Source of the DNA: Spartobacteria bacterium
GTDB lineage: Bacteria > Verrucomicrobiota > Verrucomicrobiia > Chthoniobacterales > UBA10450
Length of the DNA stretch: 64,000 nucleotides
Assembly (NCBI GenBank): GCA_003167555.1
Contig: PMSN01000021.1
Coordinates: 1 to 64,000 of the forward strand
Reading direction: 5' to 3'
Below, one piece after another: positions 17,382 through 27,839 of the stretch (position 1 is the first letter of the stretch; every line of letters starts with the position of its first letter). A program made the position numbers and the translations under genes. The notes beneath the pieces were generated by a model. That model worked only from the letters and a program-made list of their open reading frames with translations. It was not told the origin of the DNA and did not search any database.

Positions 17382-17584
17382 GAGTGGCCGCCATTTTCGA
17401 GGCCATCCAAGAGATGGTCAAGCGCTTCACGAGAGGCGGCAACGGCCTCTCCAGAGGGACTCGCCGCCTGGAGTCCTGGACGTGCGAAAGCAGCTCCCTC
17501 CGTCTCCACAAGATACTGTGCGTGCGAGCGGTCGACTCCCCCATTTGTAGCGGAAAATAGCCTCGCCAAACGCCAAGATATCAG

Positions 17585-20216
<2,632 letters not shown>

Positions 20217-20219
20217 ACT

Positions 20220-20411
20220 ATGACCGGAATTAAGTTCGTGACGAATGGCAAAGGTCAGCCGACCGCCGTGCAGATCGACCTGAAGCGTCATGGTCGTCTT
20301 TGGGAAGACTTCTATGATGCCCTGGTCGCAAAGCAGCGCGCGAAGGAACCGACGGTACCGTGGGAAACGGTGAAGAAGCGACTCATGAAGGCAGGTAAGC
20401 TGCGTGGCTAA
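20220..20411 (+). CDS. Type II antitoxin (RelB/Phd-like) embedded between gyrB and gyrA
   Basis: A 63-residue protein with a short strand-rich head (GIKFVTNGKGQPTAVQIDLK), a helix, and a C-terminal tail EPTVPWETVKKRLMKAGKL. The order 'VT..GQPTAV' followed by 'PT.PWE.VK..L' is the pattern of small antitoxins that partner RelE-like toxins in many bacteria. It would bind and mask the toxin encoded by the next gene, which it overlaps by 8 bp, and probably represses its own promoter. It begins 3 bp after the gyrB stop, so it has no room for a classical promoter of its own. Confidence 0.78.
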   Translation: MTGIKFVTNGKGQPTAVQIDLKRHGRLWEDFYDALVAKQRAKEPTVPWETVKKRLMKAGKLRG

Positions 20412-20670
20412 GTATGAGGTTAGGTTTTCGCGATCCGCGATCAAAGAAGCAGACAAACTGCCGAGCAACGTAGCGGAACGTGTTGTACCCGCAATCGACG
20501 CGCTTGCAGACAACCCGCGGCCGATCGGCTGCCAGAAATTACAAGGTGAAGAAGATCTTTGGAGAATTCGAGTGGGTAATTACCGCATCGTCTACCAAGT
20601 CGATGTACGCAGGAGGATTCTTTACATTCGCCGGATTCGACATCGCCGCGAAGTATACCGAGGCATCTAA
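20404..20670 (+). CDS. RelE/ParE-superfamily toxin embedded between gyrB and gyrA
   Basis: An 88-residue RelE-fold toxin: AKYEVRFSRSAIKEADKLPS, then DNPRPIGCQKLQGEEDLWRI, RVGNYRIVYQVD, and the end RIRHRREVYRGI. These blocks, including the catalytic Arg and His/Arg positions near the C terminus, are closer to ribosome-dependent RelE mRNA endonucleases than to gyrase-poisoning ParE. The assignment to RelE is by eye. It uses a GTG start overlapping the antitoxin, and its TAA stop overlaps the gyrA ATG (TAATG). Confidence 0.82.
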   Translation: MAKYEVRFSRSAIKEADKLPSNVAERVVPAIDALADNPRPIGCQKLQGEEDLWRIRVGNYRIVYQVDVRRRILYIRRIRHRREVYRGI

Positions 20671-23267
20671 TGTATAACCCAAACGAAAAAATAGAACTGA
20701 TCAACGTCGCCGAGGAAGTCTCGAGGTCGTTCCTCGATTATTCGATGTCGGTCATCATCTCGCGCGCGTTGCCGGATGCGCGCGATGGATTGAAGCCGTC
20801 GCAGCGCCGCATCCTTTACGCGATGCACGATTTGTCGCTCTTCCCGAACCGGCAGCACCGGAAATGCGCCAAGATTTGCGGTGACACGAGCGGTAACTAT
20901 CACCCGCACGGCGAAGCGGTGATCTACCCCACCCTCGTTCACATGGCGCAGGCTTGGGCGATGCGCGAAACGCTCGTCGACGGCCAGGGAAATTTCGGCT
21001 CGGTCGAAGGCGATCCGCCCGCGGCGATGCGTTACACCGAGGCACGCATGACTCACCTCGGCGCCGCGCTCATGACCGACATGGACAAGGACACGGTCAA
21101 CTTTGTCCCGAACTACGACGAGACCCGCACCGAGCCGACTGTTTTTCCGGCCGCATTTCCGAATCTGCTCGTCAATGGCGGCACCGGCATCGCCGTGGGC
21201 ATGGCGACCAACATGCCGCCACACAATCTCGCCGAAGTCATCGATGGGATTTGCGCGCAGATCGACGATCCCGAAATCACGCTCGAAGATTTGATGAAGC
21301 ACGTGAAGGGGCCGGATTTTCCGACGGGGTGCGCCATCCTTGGCCTCGCCGGCATCAAGCAATATCTCGAGACCGGCCGCGGCAGCATGAAAGTGCGCGG
21401 CAAAGCCGGCGTGGAAGAGTTGAAGGGCAACCGCGAGCAGATCGTCATCACGGAAATTCCTTACAACGTCAACCGGGCCACGCTCGTCGAGCGCATCGCG
21501 GATCTGGTGAACGAGAAAGTGCTCACCGACATCACCGCGATCCGCGACGAGTCGGACGAGAACACGCGCGTCGTCATCGAGCTGAAGCGGGACGCGAACC
21601 CGAAGATCGTCATCAACAATCTTTACAAGCACACTGCGATGGAAAGCTCGTTCGCGGTCAACATGCTCGCGATCGATCATGGCCGGCCGAAATTGCTGCC
21701 GCTCAAGCAGGCGAACCAGGCTTACATCGATCATCGGCGCGAGGTCGTGTTGCGCCGGACGCGCTTCGAATTGCGCAAGGCGGAAGATCGCGCCGAGACG
21801 CTCGAAGGTTATCTCATCGCGCTGGCGAACCTCGACGAATTCATCCGCATCATCCGCGGCTCGGCGAACCGCGATGAAGCGCGGGTGAAATTACTCGCCT
21901 TCGAATTCACCCGGAACCAGGTCGAAAAAATCGGCGTTCTGATCCGGAACGAAGCGCGTCTCGTCGAAGGCCGCTATGCCTTCAGCGAACATCAGGCGAA
22001 TCAAATTCTGGAGTTGCGCCTTTATCAGCTCACCGGCCTCGAGCGCGAAAAAATCATGAACGAATACAAGGAGTTGATCGACACGATCCAGGACCTGCGC
22101 GACATTCTCGCCAAGGAATCCCGCGTCTTTCAGATCATCAAGAAAGAGCTGCGGGAGATTCGCGACAAGCATGGTTCGCCGCGGCTGACCCAGCTCGTGC
22201 CGGACGAAGGCGAGATCAATATGGAGGATCTCATCGCGAACGAAGGCTGCATCATCAGCATCACGCACGGCGGCTTCATCAAGCGCACCGCGGTGAGCGC
22301 GTTCCGCGCGCAACGCCGCGGCGGCAAAGGCGTGATTGGGATGACGACGCGCGAGGGCGCCACGGAAGAAGAAGAGGGCGATTTCATCGAGCATCTCTTC
22401 ACCGCGACCACCCACGATTACCTGATGTTCTTCACCTCGTCCGGACGCGCTTACGTTGAGAAAGTTTACGAGATTCCGGAGATGGGCCGCGCGGCCAAGG
22501 GTCGCTCGATCGCCAATCTTCTGGAATTGCGCGCCGAGGAAAAAATCGCGGCGACGATTCGCGTGCAATCCAAGTCATCGGGAACGGGTCCCAACATTGT
22601 CGACGAAACCTGGGACGAAAATCTGCATATCGTTTTCGCGACGCGCTCGGGCATCGTCAAGAAATCGAACCTCTCCGATTACAGCAACGTGCGCAAAGGC
22701 GGCATCATCGCGATTCAAATCGAACAAGATGATTGCTTGATCGACGCGAAGCTGACGAGCGGCGACAACGAGATCGTGCTCATCACAAAAGAGGGAATGA
22801 GCCTCCGTTTTCACGAGGAGCAATTGCGCGATCAGGGGCGCAACACCGTCGGCGTCTGGGGCATTCGGCCCGAGAAAGGCGATGTCATCGTCGCCATCGC
22901 GATCGTGAACCCGAATGCGATGCTGCTCGTTGCGGGCGAAAACGGAATCGGGAAGCGCACGCCGTTCGACGACTACCGGCGCCAGTCCCGCGGCGGCAAA
23001 GGCATCATCACAATGAAGACCGGGGAAAAGACCGGCAACGTAGTCGGCGCGCTCACCGTGACCGAGAACGATGAGCTGATGCTCATCACCACGAAAGGTC
23101 AGATGGTGCGCACGCGCGTGAAAGAGATCCGGGCGGTCGGAAGAAACACGATGGGCGTCAAGCTGATGGATTTGCGCGGGGCCGAGAAGCTCCAGGCCAT
23201 CGCCCCGGTGGTGAGTCAGGAGAGCGCTGAAATGGAGCCGGACTCCACACCCACGGCGGCAGAATAA
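20670..23267 (+). CDS. gyrA: DNA gyrase subunit A
   Basis: Cleavage/religation subunit, 865 residues. The winged-helix core has the active-site Tyr122 in AAMRYTEARM, and the GyrA box QRRGGKG near residue 545 marks it as a gyrase (supercoiling) and not topoisomerase IV. Six beta-pinwheel repeats fill the C terminus, and the Glu/Asp-rich tail is short. In the quinolone region (GEAVIYP, residues 81-87) the E. coli Ser83 and Asp87 positions are Ala and Pro. The start codon shares a base with the toxin stop, so its translation is probably coupled to the toxin gene. Confidence 0.97.
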   Translation: MYNPNEKIELINVAEEVSRSFLDYSMSVIISRALPDARDGLKPSQRRILYAMHDLSLFPNRQHRKCAKICGDTSGNYHPHGEAVIYPTLVHMAQAWAMRETLVDGQGNFGSVEGDPPAAMRYTEARMTHLGAALMTDMDKDTVNFVPNYDETRTEPTVFPAAFPNLLVNGGTGIAVGMATNMPPHNLAEVIDGICAQIDDPEITLEDLMKHVKGPDFPTGCAILGLAGIKQYLETGRGSMKVRGKAGVEELKGNREQIVITEIPYNVNRATLVERIADLVNEKVLTDITAIRDESDENTRVVIELKRDANPKIVINNLYKHTAMESSFAVNMLAIDHGRPKLLPLKQANQAYIDHRREVVLRRTRFELRKAEDRAETLEGYLIALANLDEFIRIIRGSANRDEARVKLLAFEFTRNQVEKIGVLIRNEARLVEGRYAFSEHQANQILELRLYQLTGLEREKIMNEYKELIDTIQDLRDILAKESRVFQIIKKELREIRDKHGSPRLTQLVPDEGEINMEDLIANEGCIISITHGGFIKRTAVSAFRAQRRGGKGVIGMTTREGATEEEEGDFIEHLFTATTHDYLMFFTSSGRAYVEKVYEIPEMGRAAKGRSIANLLELRAEEKIAATIRVQSKSSGTGPNIVDETWDENLHIVFATRSGIVKKSNLSDYSNVRKGGIIAIQIEQDDCLIDAKLTSGDNEIVLITKEGMSLRFHEEQLRDQGRNTVGVWGIRPEKGDVIVAIAIVNPNAMLLVAGENGIGKRTPFDDYRRQSRGGKGIITMKTGEKTGNVVGALTVTENDELMLITTKGQMVRTRVKEIRAVGRNTMGVKLMDLRGAEKLQAIAPVVSQESAEMEPDSTPTAAE

Positions 23268-23270
23268 AAA

Positions 23271-23297
23271 AAAGGGACACGCGTGGCGTGTCCCTTT
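23271..23297. terminator. Bidirectional Rho-independent terminator after gyrA
   Basis: A perfect 12-bp stem (AAAGGGACACGC and its complement) with a GTG loop stands 4 bp after the gyrA stop. An A-run precedes it and a T-rich tract follows, so it can end both gyrA transcription and transcription of the opposing lipoprotein gene. Confidence 0.85.
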
Positions 23298-23326
23298 CTG
23301 ATTCTCTTGTCGCTTGAAAAGCGAGC

Positions 23327-23518
23327 TTAGTAATTGCCCGACGAACGGGTCGTTGTCTCCTGGGTGGTCGTGCTCGGAGGCGGAACCCTCTTCGTCGTGG
23401 TCGACTGGGTGGTGGTGCTGGTGGTCGTTGGTGTTGGTTTTTCCACGACGGTGGTGCACGAAGTCAGGAGCACGGCGGCACCCGCGAGAAGTGGAGTAAG
23501 AATGATAAGCTTTTTCAT
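23327..23518 (-). CDS. Small Thr-rich lipoprotein
   Basis: A 63-residue predicted lipoprotein. The signal KKLIILTPLLAGAAVLLTSC carries a lipobox (LLTSC, lipid on Cys21). The mature part is almost all Thr, Ser and Pro (TPTTTSTTTQSTTT, RVPPPSTTTQETTTR) and is surely disordered, possibly a surface spacer. It is convergent with gyrA across the shared terminator. Its function is unknown. Confidence 0.7.
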   Translation of the reverse strand: MKKLIILTPLLAGAAVLLTSCTTVVEKPTPTTTSTTTQSTTTKRVPPPSTTTQETTTRSSGNY

Positions 23519-23608
23519 AGTTGGAGTTATTCCTTCAAGGACAATTCGGCGCAGGTCCCTCTGGCAGATGTATTTCGAGCAAAGATTTTCTCATCTTCTT
23601 TCTAAGGA

Positions 23609-23699
23609 AGGTGGATCGTGCGCTCCGCCGCGCGATGTTTGGAGTCGCGGCTTTGCCGCCATTTAACGGCATCGAGCGACGGAACGCTCGATCCACCTT
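23609..23699. repeat. 91-bp palindromic repeat with GGTGGATCG arms
   Basis: The left arm AGGTGGATCGTGCGCTCCGC (on to 23636) and the right arm ending GCTCGATCCACCTT are inverted with a few mismatches around a 34-bp centre. A second copy with the same arms stands at 51275-51365. It lies between the lipoprotein and release-factor-like genes. Confidence 0.85.
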
Positions 23700-23716
23700 C
23701 GCATCCACGTCGCCCA

Positions 23717-24106
23717 TCAGTCGTCGACGTTCGTGCGCAATTTTTTCAACTTCGAGCGCCGCCGTTTCCCCTCGAGGATCCGCTTCTTCAAGGCGCGCGG
23801 ACGCGGTGAGCGTTGCCGACGGAGTTTTTCCCGCCGCGCGATCTCGGCGGCCCGCTCCTTTTCGCGCCGGCGCTCGATCGCATCCAGAAGCCGCTCGCGC
23901 GCGAGCTTGCGGTTGAACGCTTGCGAACGGGAATCCTGCACGGTCACGCTCACACCGCTCGGGACATGACGCAGCGTCACCGCCGTCGAAACCTTGTTTA
24001 CGTTCTGGCCGCCTGGACCACCGGAGCGCGCAAAATTTTCCTCCAACTGCGACTCGATGATGCCGAGCGCTTGCATCCGCTGCTCGATCGAACGGCCCGT
24101 TGCCAT
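23717..24106 (-). CDS. Peptide chain release factor-like (GGQ) protein, ArfB/YaeJ type
   Basis: A 129-residue single-domain class I release-factor homologue. The catalytic GGQ loop is in FARSGGPGGQNVNKVSTAVT, and the tail is very basic (RREKLRRQRSPRPRALKKRI, KRRRSKLKKLR), as in ArfB, where it enters the mRNA channel of stalled ribosomes. It has no codon-recognition domain, so ribosome rescue is the likely role. Met at 24106 (MATGRSIEQRM) was chosen. The longer frame overlaps the FMN reductase gene. Confidence 0.83.
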   Translation of the reverse strand: MATGRSIEQRMQALGIIESQLEENFARSGGPGGQNVNKVSTAVTLRHVPSGVSVTVQDSRSQAFNRKLARERLLDAIERRREKERAAEIARREKLRRQRSPRPRALKKRILEGKRRRSKLKKLRTNVDD

Positions 24107-24116
24107 ATCCGGCGGA

Positions 24117-24695
24117 CTATTGCGGCGCGATGTTTTCGCGGCCGTGACGCAGAACACGCGCCATCCAGATCAGCTCGTCGAGAAAGCTGTTCACGCGCCG
24201 GACGAAACTGTCGTCGAGCAATTTCCCATTTTCATCGAACACGTTCTGCACCTTGCTGAAATTCACGTCGGTGAAGGTGGTGACGAGTCCCAGCTCGCGC
24301 ATGACCGGAAGGAGATGCTCGATCACGCGGCTGCCGCCAAATGGTCCGGCCGAGACACCGCAAAGCCCGACCGCTTTGTGGATGTATTCCTCGAGGTTCG
24401 TATCGAGAGCATGTTTTAGCATGCCGGGATAACCGTGGTTGTATTCCGGCGCCACGATGATCAATGCATCGCACCGCTTCACTTTCTCGGAAAACTCCGG
24501 GATCTTGATCTGCTCGCCGGCATCGTTCATGGACAAGCCGAGCGCGCGCACGTCGATCAACTCCGTCTCCACGCCCGCGCGCTTCTTCGTCTCTTCGAGG
24601 ACGAATTTTGCGGCGTGCTCGCTCCGCCGTCCCTGCCGCGGTGTGCCGAGAATCACTGGAATGAAAAGCGGACGGTCTGCGGTTGGAGGAGGCAT
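24117..24695 (-). CDS. NADPH-dependent FMN reductase family protein
   Basis: A 192-residue flavodoxin-fold protein. The FMN phosphate loop is GTPRQGRRSEHAAKF, and the isoalloxazine-binding segment is APEYNHGYPGMLKHALD. The family reduces FMN, quinones or azo compounds with NAD(P)H in the cytoplasm. The substrate is not predictable. The RF-like gene lies just downstream on the same strand, with 10 bp between them. Confidence 0.87.
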   Translation of the reverse strand: MPPPTADRPLFIPVILGTPRQGRRSEHAAKFVLEETKKRAGVETELIDVRALGLSMNDAGEQIKIPEFSEKVKRCDALIIVAPEYNHGYPGMLKHALDTNLEEYIHKAVGLCGVSAGPFGGSRVIEHLLPVMRELGLVTTFTDVNFSKVQNVFDENGKLLDDSFVRRVNSFLDELIWMARVLRHGRENIAPQ

Positions 24696-24736
24696 TGATG
24701 AGTCTTTCCGTTTTCGAGTTTGCCGATGCGAAGCGC

Positions 24737-24822
24737 TGCCGATGGCCGGACTCGAACCGGCACGGGCCGTTTAAGCCCAACGGATTTTAAGTCCGTTGCG
24801 TCTGCCATTTCGCCACATCGGC
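24737..24822 (-). tRNA. tRNA-Leu (anticodon UAA)
   Basis: Read on the minus strand, the 7-bp acceptor stem GCCGATG/CATCGGC, a long variable arm and the TTCGAGTCC T-loop are all present. The anticodon loop sits in ACGGACTTAAAATCCGT with anticodon TAA. The gene is 86 nt, and the CCA is not encoded (the discriminator A is followed by GC). Confidence 0.95.
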
Positions 24823-25154
24823 GCTTTCGCCAACGATCTTAACCGCCTTTGCTGGCGGCACCAAAACGAATTCTTGGGCAGTTCACGATCCGGCAAACCA
24901 ACGTGGCCGAAGAATCTCGCCAATAATTGCTCGACGGTGAAAGAGCGAACCCCTATAAACCGTCCAGAACGGTCTACCCCTACCCCATGCCGGCCTTGTT
25001 CCACTTTCCCGCAGGACGCGAACGATCACGCGTTGTACTCGAGGTCATTTCAGCTCCATCAGGCCTGGGCGAAACACCAAGCGCTTTCCAGCATTTTGAC
25101 GACTTCTCCCCGGCCTAACGATCCATCCCAACCCCACACCTCCACCTAATAATT
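24823..25154. other. Intergenic region without a recognisable gene
   Basis: 332 bp between the divergent tRNA-Leu and the unknown membrane protein. I see no coding region with good composition, no RNA fold and no repeat copy shared with the rest of the window. It must contain the promoters of both flanking genes, but no strong consensus boxes stand out. Confidence 0.5.
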
Positions 25155-26405
25155 ATGCTTAAACAACTCGATGTTTTGATCGGTTTTGCCGTGGTCATGT
25201 CCATCGTGAGCATGCTCATCATGGCCATCAGCCAAATGGTTTTGTCTGGTCTGCAATTGCGCGGAAAACAGTTGATGTACGCCCTCGAGGCGATGTTCAA
25301 AACGCTCAAGCCGGACTTGGCGGAGAAGGCCAAGGCCCTGGCGGAAGCCGTGCTGCGGCATCCTGTCATCTCCGATTCGGCCAAGAGCGGCGACAGTCGC
25401 GGGCTCGCCTCGGCGATTCGGCCGGAAGAATTGCTCGATATTCTAAAGAAGCTCGGCAAAGGCGCTCCTGGAACCGACAACTCGTCCTGCATTACGACGT
25501 TCAAACATGCCGACGAGACCGTTAAGATCGATATCATCCCCCAGGCAGCACGTGATGTTCTGGCGTTGCTCCAACAACCGGCGGCGGGGCTCGCGCAGGC
25601 TAGTCAACAGCTTCCTAATCTAATCGCAACCCTTGTTGGCGACGAGGCGACGAAGAACAATCTCAAGGGCCATATCCAGACCCTGCAGGCGAGAGCGGCG
25701 ATCAACGTTCAAACAACGCTCCAGAGCGCGGAAAAATGGTTCGGGATGGCGGAGGATCGGGCTCGGGAGTGGTTTGCCACCAGAGCGCAACAGTGCAACG
25801 TCGTCATCGCCCTCGCGCTCGCCTTTGGTCTCCAGCTTGATGCGCTAAAACTTTATCGCCAATTAGAAAGCGACGAGGCCTACCGAACCGCGCTGGTGGG
25901 ATCGGCCGCCGCCGTGCAAAAACAGGCGGAGGAATATGAGAAGCATGCGGACAAAAACGCCACGAAGGATTCGGCCGCGACCCAGCTCGACTACTGGACA
26001 AAGGCGGTCGCTCAATTTCGGAAAAAAGCTGCGGAACAAGGTTTCCAACTTATTCCCGTCACTTATCCCGGGACGCTTTGTGAATTCCTGGGTTTGGCGA
26101 CTGCCAAGGCTAGCGTGACAGACAATTCGGACACCGCCGCAACGACAACTGCGCCGAGTCCAACTCCAACTCCAACGGCTACGGCTACGCCAACTGCAAC
26201 GCCTGCCAAGGGCAGCTTCTTCTCCTGCGAGAATTTGGAGTTCAATATCGGCCATTTGCTCGGGATGCTTTCCTTTGCCGCACTCTTGAGTCTGGGTGCG
26301 CCCTATTGGTTCAATCTGCTAAAAACATTGACCAGTTTTCGCCCATTGCTCGCTCAGCAAGTCGATAAGGATAAAGCAGAGAAAAAGAAAAAACTGACGA
26401 GTTAG
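25155..26405 (+). CDS. Membrane protein of unknown function with Thr/Pro linker
   Basis: I do not recognise this 416-residue protein. It has an N-terminal membrane span (about 8-33, LIGFAVVMSIVSMLIMAISQ), an Ala/Lys helical region, and a second hydrophobic segment near 216-235 (CNVVIALALAFGLQLDALKL). Another helical part follows, then a Thr/Pro/Ala low-complexity linker (330-355), and a last span near 368-390 (LLGMLSFAALLSLGAPYWF) with a Lys-rich end. Several cysteines lie in the presumed outer or periplasmic parts. It looks monocistronic. The paired outer spans plus a long soluble middle suggest an envelope scaffold, but no function is claimed. Confidence 0.7.
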   Translation: MLKQLDVLIGFAVVMSIVSMLIMAISQMVLSGLQLRGKQLMYALEAMFKTLKPDLAEKAKALAEAVLRHPVISDSAKSGDSRGLASAIRPEELLDILKKLGKGAPGTDNSSCITTFKHADETVKIDIIPQAARDVLALLQQPAAGLAQASQQLPNLIATLVGDEATKNNLKGHIQTLQARAAINVQTTLQSAEKWFGMAEDRAREWFATRAQQCNVVIALALAFGLQLDALKLYRQLESDEAYRTALVGSAAAVQKQAEEYEKHADKNATKDSAATQLDYWTKAVAQFRKKAAEQGFQLIPVTYPGTLCEFLGLATAKASVTDNSDTAATTTAPSPTPTPTATATPTATPAKGSFFSCENLEFNIGHLLGMLSFAALLSLGAPYWFNLLKTLTSFRPLLAQQVDKDKAEKKKKLTS

Positions 26406-26554
26406 ATATCCGAGCCGGAGAGCGCGCTCTCGACATCGTTCGACCGGCAACGATAAAGGGCGACACGTCCGGGCACATTCGTAGACGCGTAGTTTTATTG
26501 GGAGCCATCCCATCCTCGGGAGGGCTCCGACACTAATGTTGGAGGAACCAAATC

Positions 26555-27142
26555 ATGCCTGGAAAACTTAATGGGAAAAAAGTGGCGATTCTCGTCGCCG
26601 ACGGTTTTGAACAAATGGAAATGACCAAGCCACGCGCGGCGCTGCAAGAAGCCGGAGCGGAAACAAAAATCGTTTCGCCGAAACCCGGCAAGATCCAAGG
26701 GATGCATCACGCTGATAAAGGGGACACGTTCGATGTCGACCTCGCGCTGGACGCCGCGAAACCGGAGCGATTCGACGCGCTCTTGATTCCGGGAGGACTG
26801 ATGAATCCCGACGCGCTGCGTTCGAACGAAGAGGCGCTCGAGTTCGTGCGCCATTTTTTTCGCGAAGGCAAACCCGTCGCCGCGATTTGTCACGGGCCGT
26901 GGGTGCTGATCGATGCCGGCGTGATCCGCGGCCGGACCGTCACTTCCTGGCCCGCGATCAAAACGGATGTGCGCAACGCCGGCGCGAATTGGGTCGATCG
27001 CGAAGTGGTGGTCGACAATGGCCTCGTCACGAGCCGGAAACCGGACGACATTCCCGCGTTCAATGAAAAGATGATCGAAGAGTTCTGCGAAGGCCGGCAC
27101 CACGGCACTTCGGGAACCGCTTCCTCCGAGCTGGAGACTTAA
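26555..27142 (+). CDS. DJ-1/PfpI family protein
   Basis: A 195-residue class I glutamine amidotransferase-like protein of the PfpI/YhbO branch. The nucleophile elbow is AAICHGPWVL (Cys near residue 110, with His next to it), and the Glu of DGFEQMEM completes the usual site. Relatives are described as proteases, glyoxalases or deglycases active in stress. The precise reaction is debated and cannot be read here. A very good RBS (TTGGAGGAACC, 26538-26548) precedes the ATG. Confidence 0.9.
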   Translation: MPGKLNGKKVAILVADGFEQMEMTKPRAALQEAGAETKIVSPKPGKIQGMHHADKGDTFDVDLALDAAKPERFDALLIPGGLMNPDALRSNEEALEFVRHFFREGKPVAAICHGPWVLIDAGVIRGRTVTSWPAIKTDVRNAGANWVDREVVVDNGLVTSRKPDDIPAFNEKMIEEFCEGRHHGTSGTASSELET

Positions 27143-27208
27143 ACGGCCAAATTGCCTTGCAAGTTTTCGCCGGAGCCTTTCAACATTTCATGATCGCGCC
27201 GCGTTCCC

Positions 27209-27814
27209 ATGACTACCGCCAACAAAATCACCGTGATCCGGATCCTGATGATCCCGGTGTTCGTCACGCTGGCGATCTATTATGGCGAAGGCCTTCAGGA
27301 AGGTAAGCCGCAGGATTGGCAGCGCTTCGCCGCCATCGCGGTCTTTCTCGCCGCCGCGCTGAGTGACGGGCTCGATGGCTTCGTCGCGCGCCATTACAAT
27401 CAACGCAGCTCGCTCGGCATGATCCTCGATCCGATCGCGGACAAAGGCTTGCTCTTGAGCGGAATCATCACGCTGAGTATCAGCAACTGGAGCCTGGGCG
27501 ATCCGAACGCGGGCAGATTTCCCGTCTGGTTCCCCGTGCTCGTGATCACGCGCGACATCGTGATCGTCGTCGGCAGCGCGGTGCTCCACATCCTGAATGG
27601 AACTGTGCGGGTGCGGCCGAGCTGGACGGGGAAAGTGGCCACGTTTCTGCAAATGGCCGCGATCGCGTGGGTCATGTTGCAGGTGCATTTTTTCCCACTG
27701 ATCTATTTGGTCATCGCGGCGGGTTTCTTCACTCTCGTCGCCGGCGCGATCTACGTGCGCGACGGCGTGCGGCAATTGACCGCGGAAGGCCACACCAACG
27801 CGAAGTTGGGATAA
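27209..27814 (+). CDS. pgsA: CDP-diacylglycerol-glycerol-3-phosphate 3-phosphatidyltransferase
   Basis: A 201-residue CDP-alcohol phosphatidyltransferase with several membrane helices. The catalytic motif reads SDGLDGFVARHYNQRSSLG, then MILDPIADKGLL, with all Asp in place. The N-terminal NKITVIRILMIPVFV is typical of PgsA. It makes phosphatidylglycerophosphate, the first committed step to phosphatidylglycerol and cardiolipin. der follows after 25 bp and is probably co-transcribed. Confidence 0.92.
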   Translation: MTTANKITVIRILMIPVFVTLAIYYGEGLQEGKPQDWQRFAAIAVFLAAALSDGLDGFVARHYNQRSSLGMILDPIADKGLLLSGIITLSISNWSLGDPNAGRFPVWFPVLVITRDIVIVVGSAVLHILNGTVRVRPSWTGKVATFLQMAAIAWVMLQVHFFPLIYLVIAAGFFTLVAGAIYVRDGVRQLTAEGHTNAKLG

Positions 27815-27839
27815 GCGCGGGACCGCGACCGCCACAACC

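Noticed and set aside
20404-20670. Calling the toxin ParE because it sits with gyrase genes
   Set aside because: The C-terminal VGNYRIVYQVD and HRREVYR blocks look like RelE. Position alone is not evidence for a gyrase target.
26501-26528. GGAGCC...GGCTCC hairpin before the DJ-1 gene as a riboswitch
   Set aside because: A short stem with a large loop, no similarity to a known riboswitch, and probably chance in GC-rich DNA.
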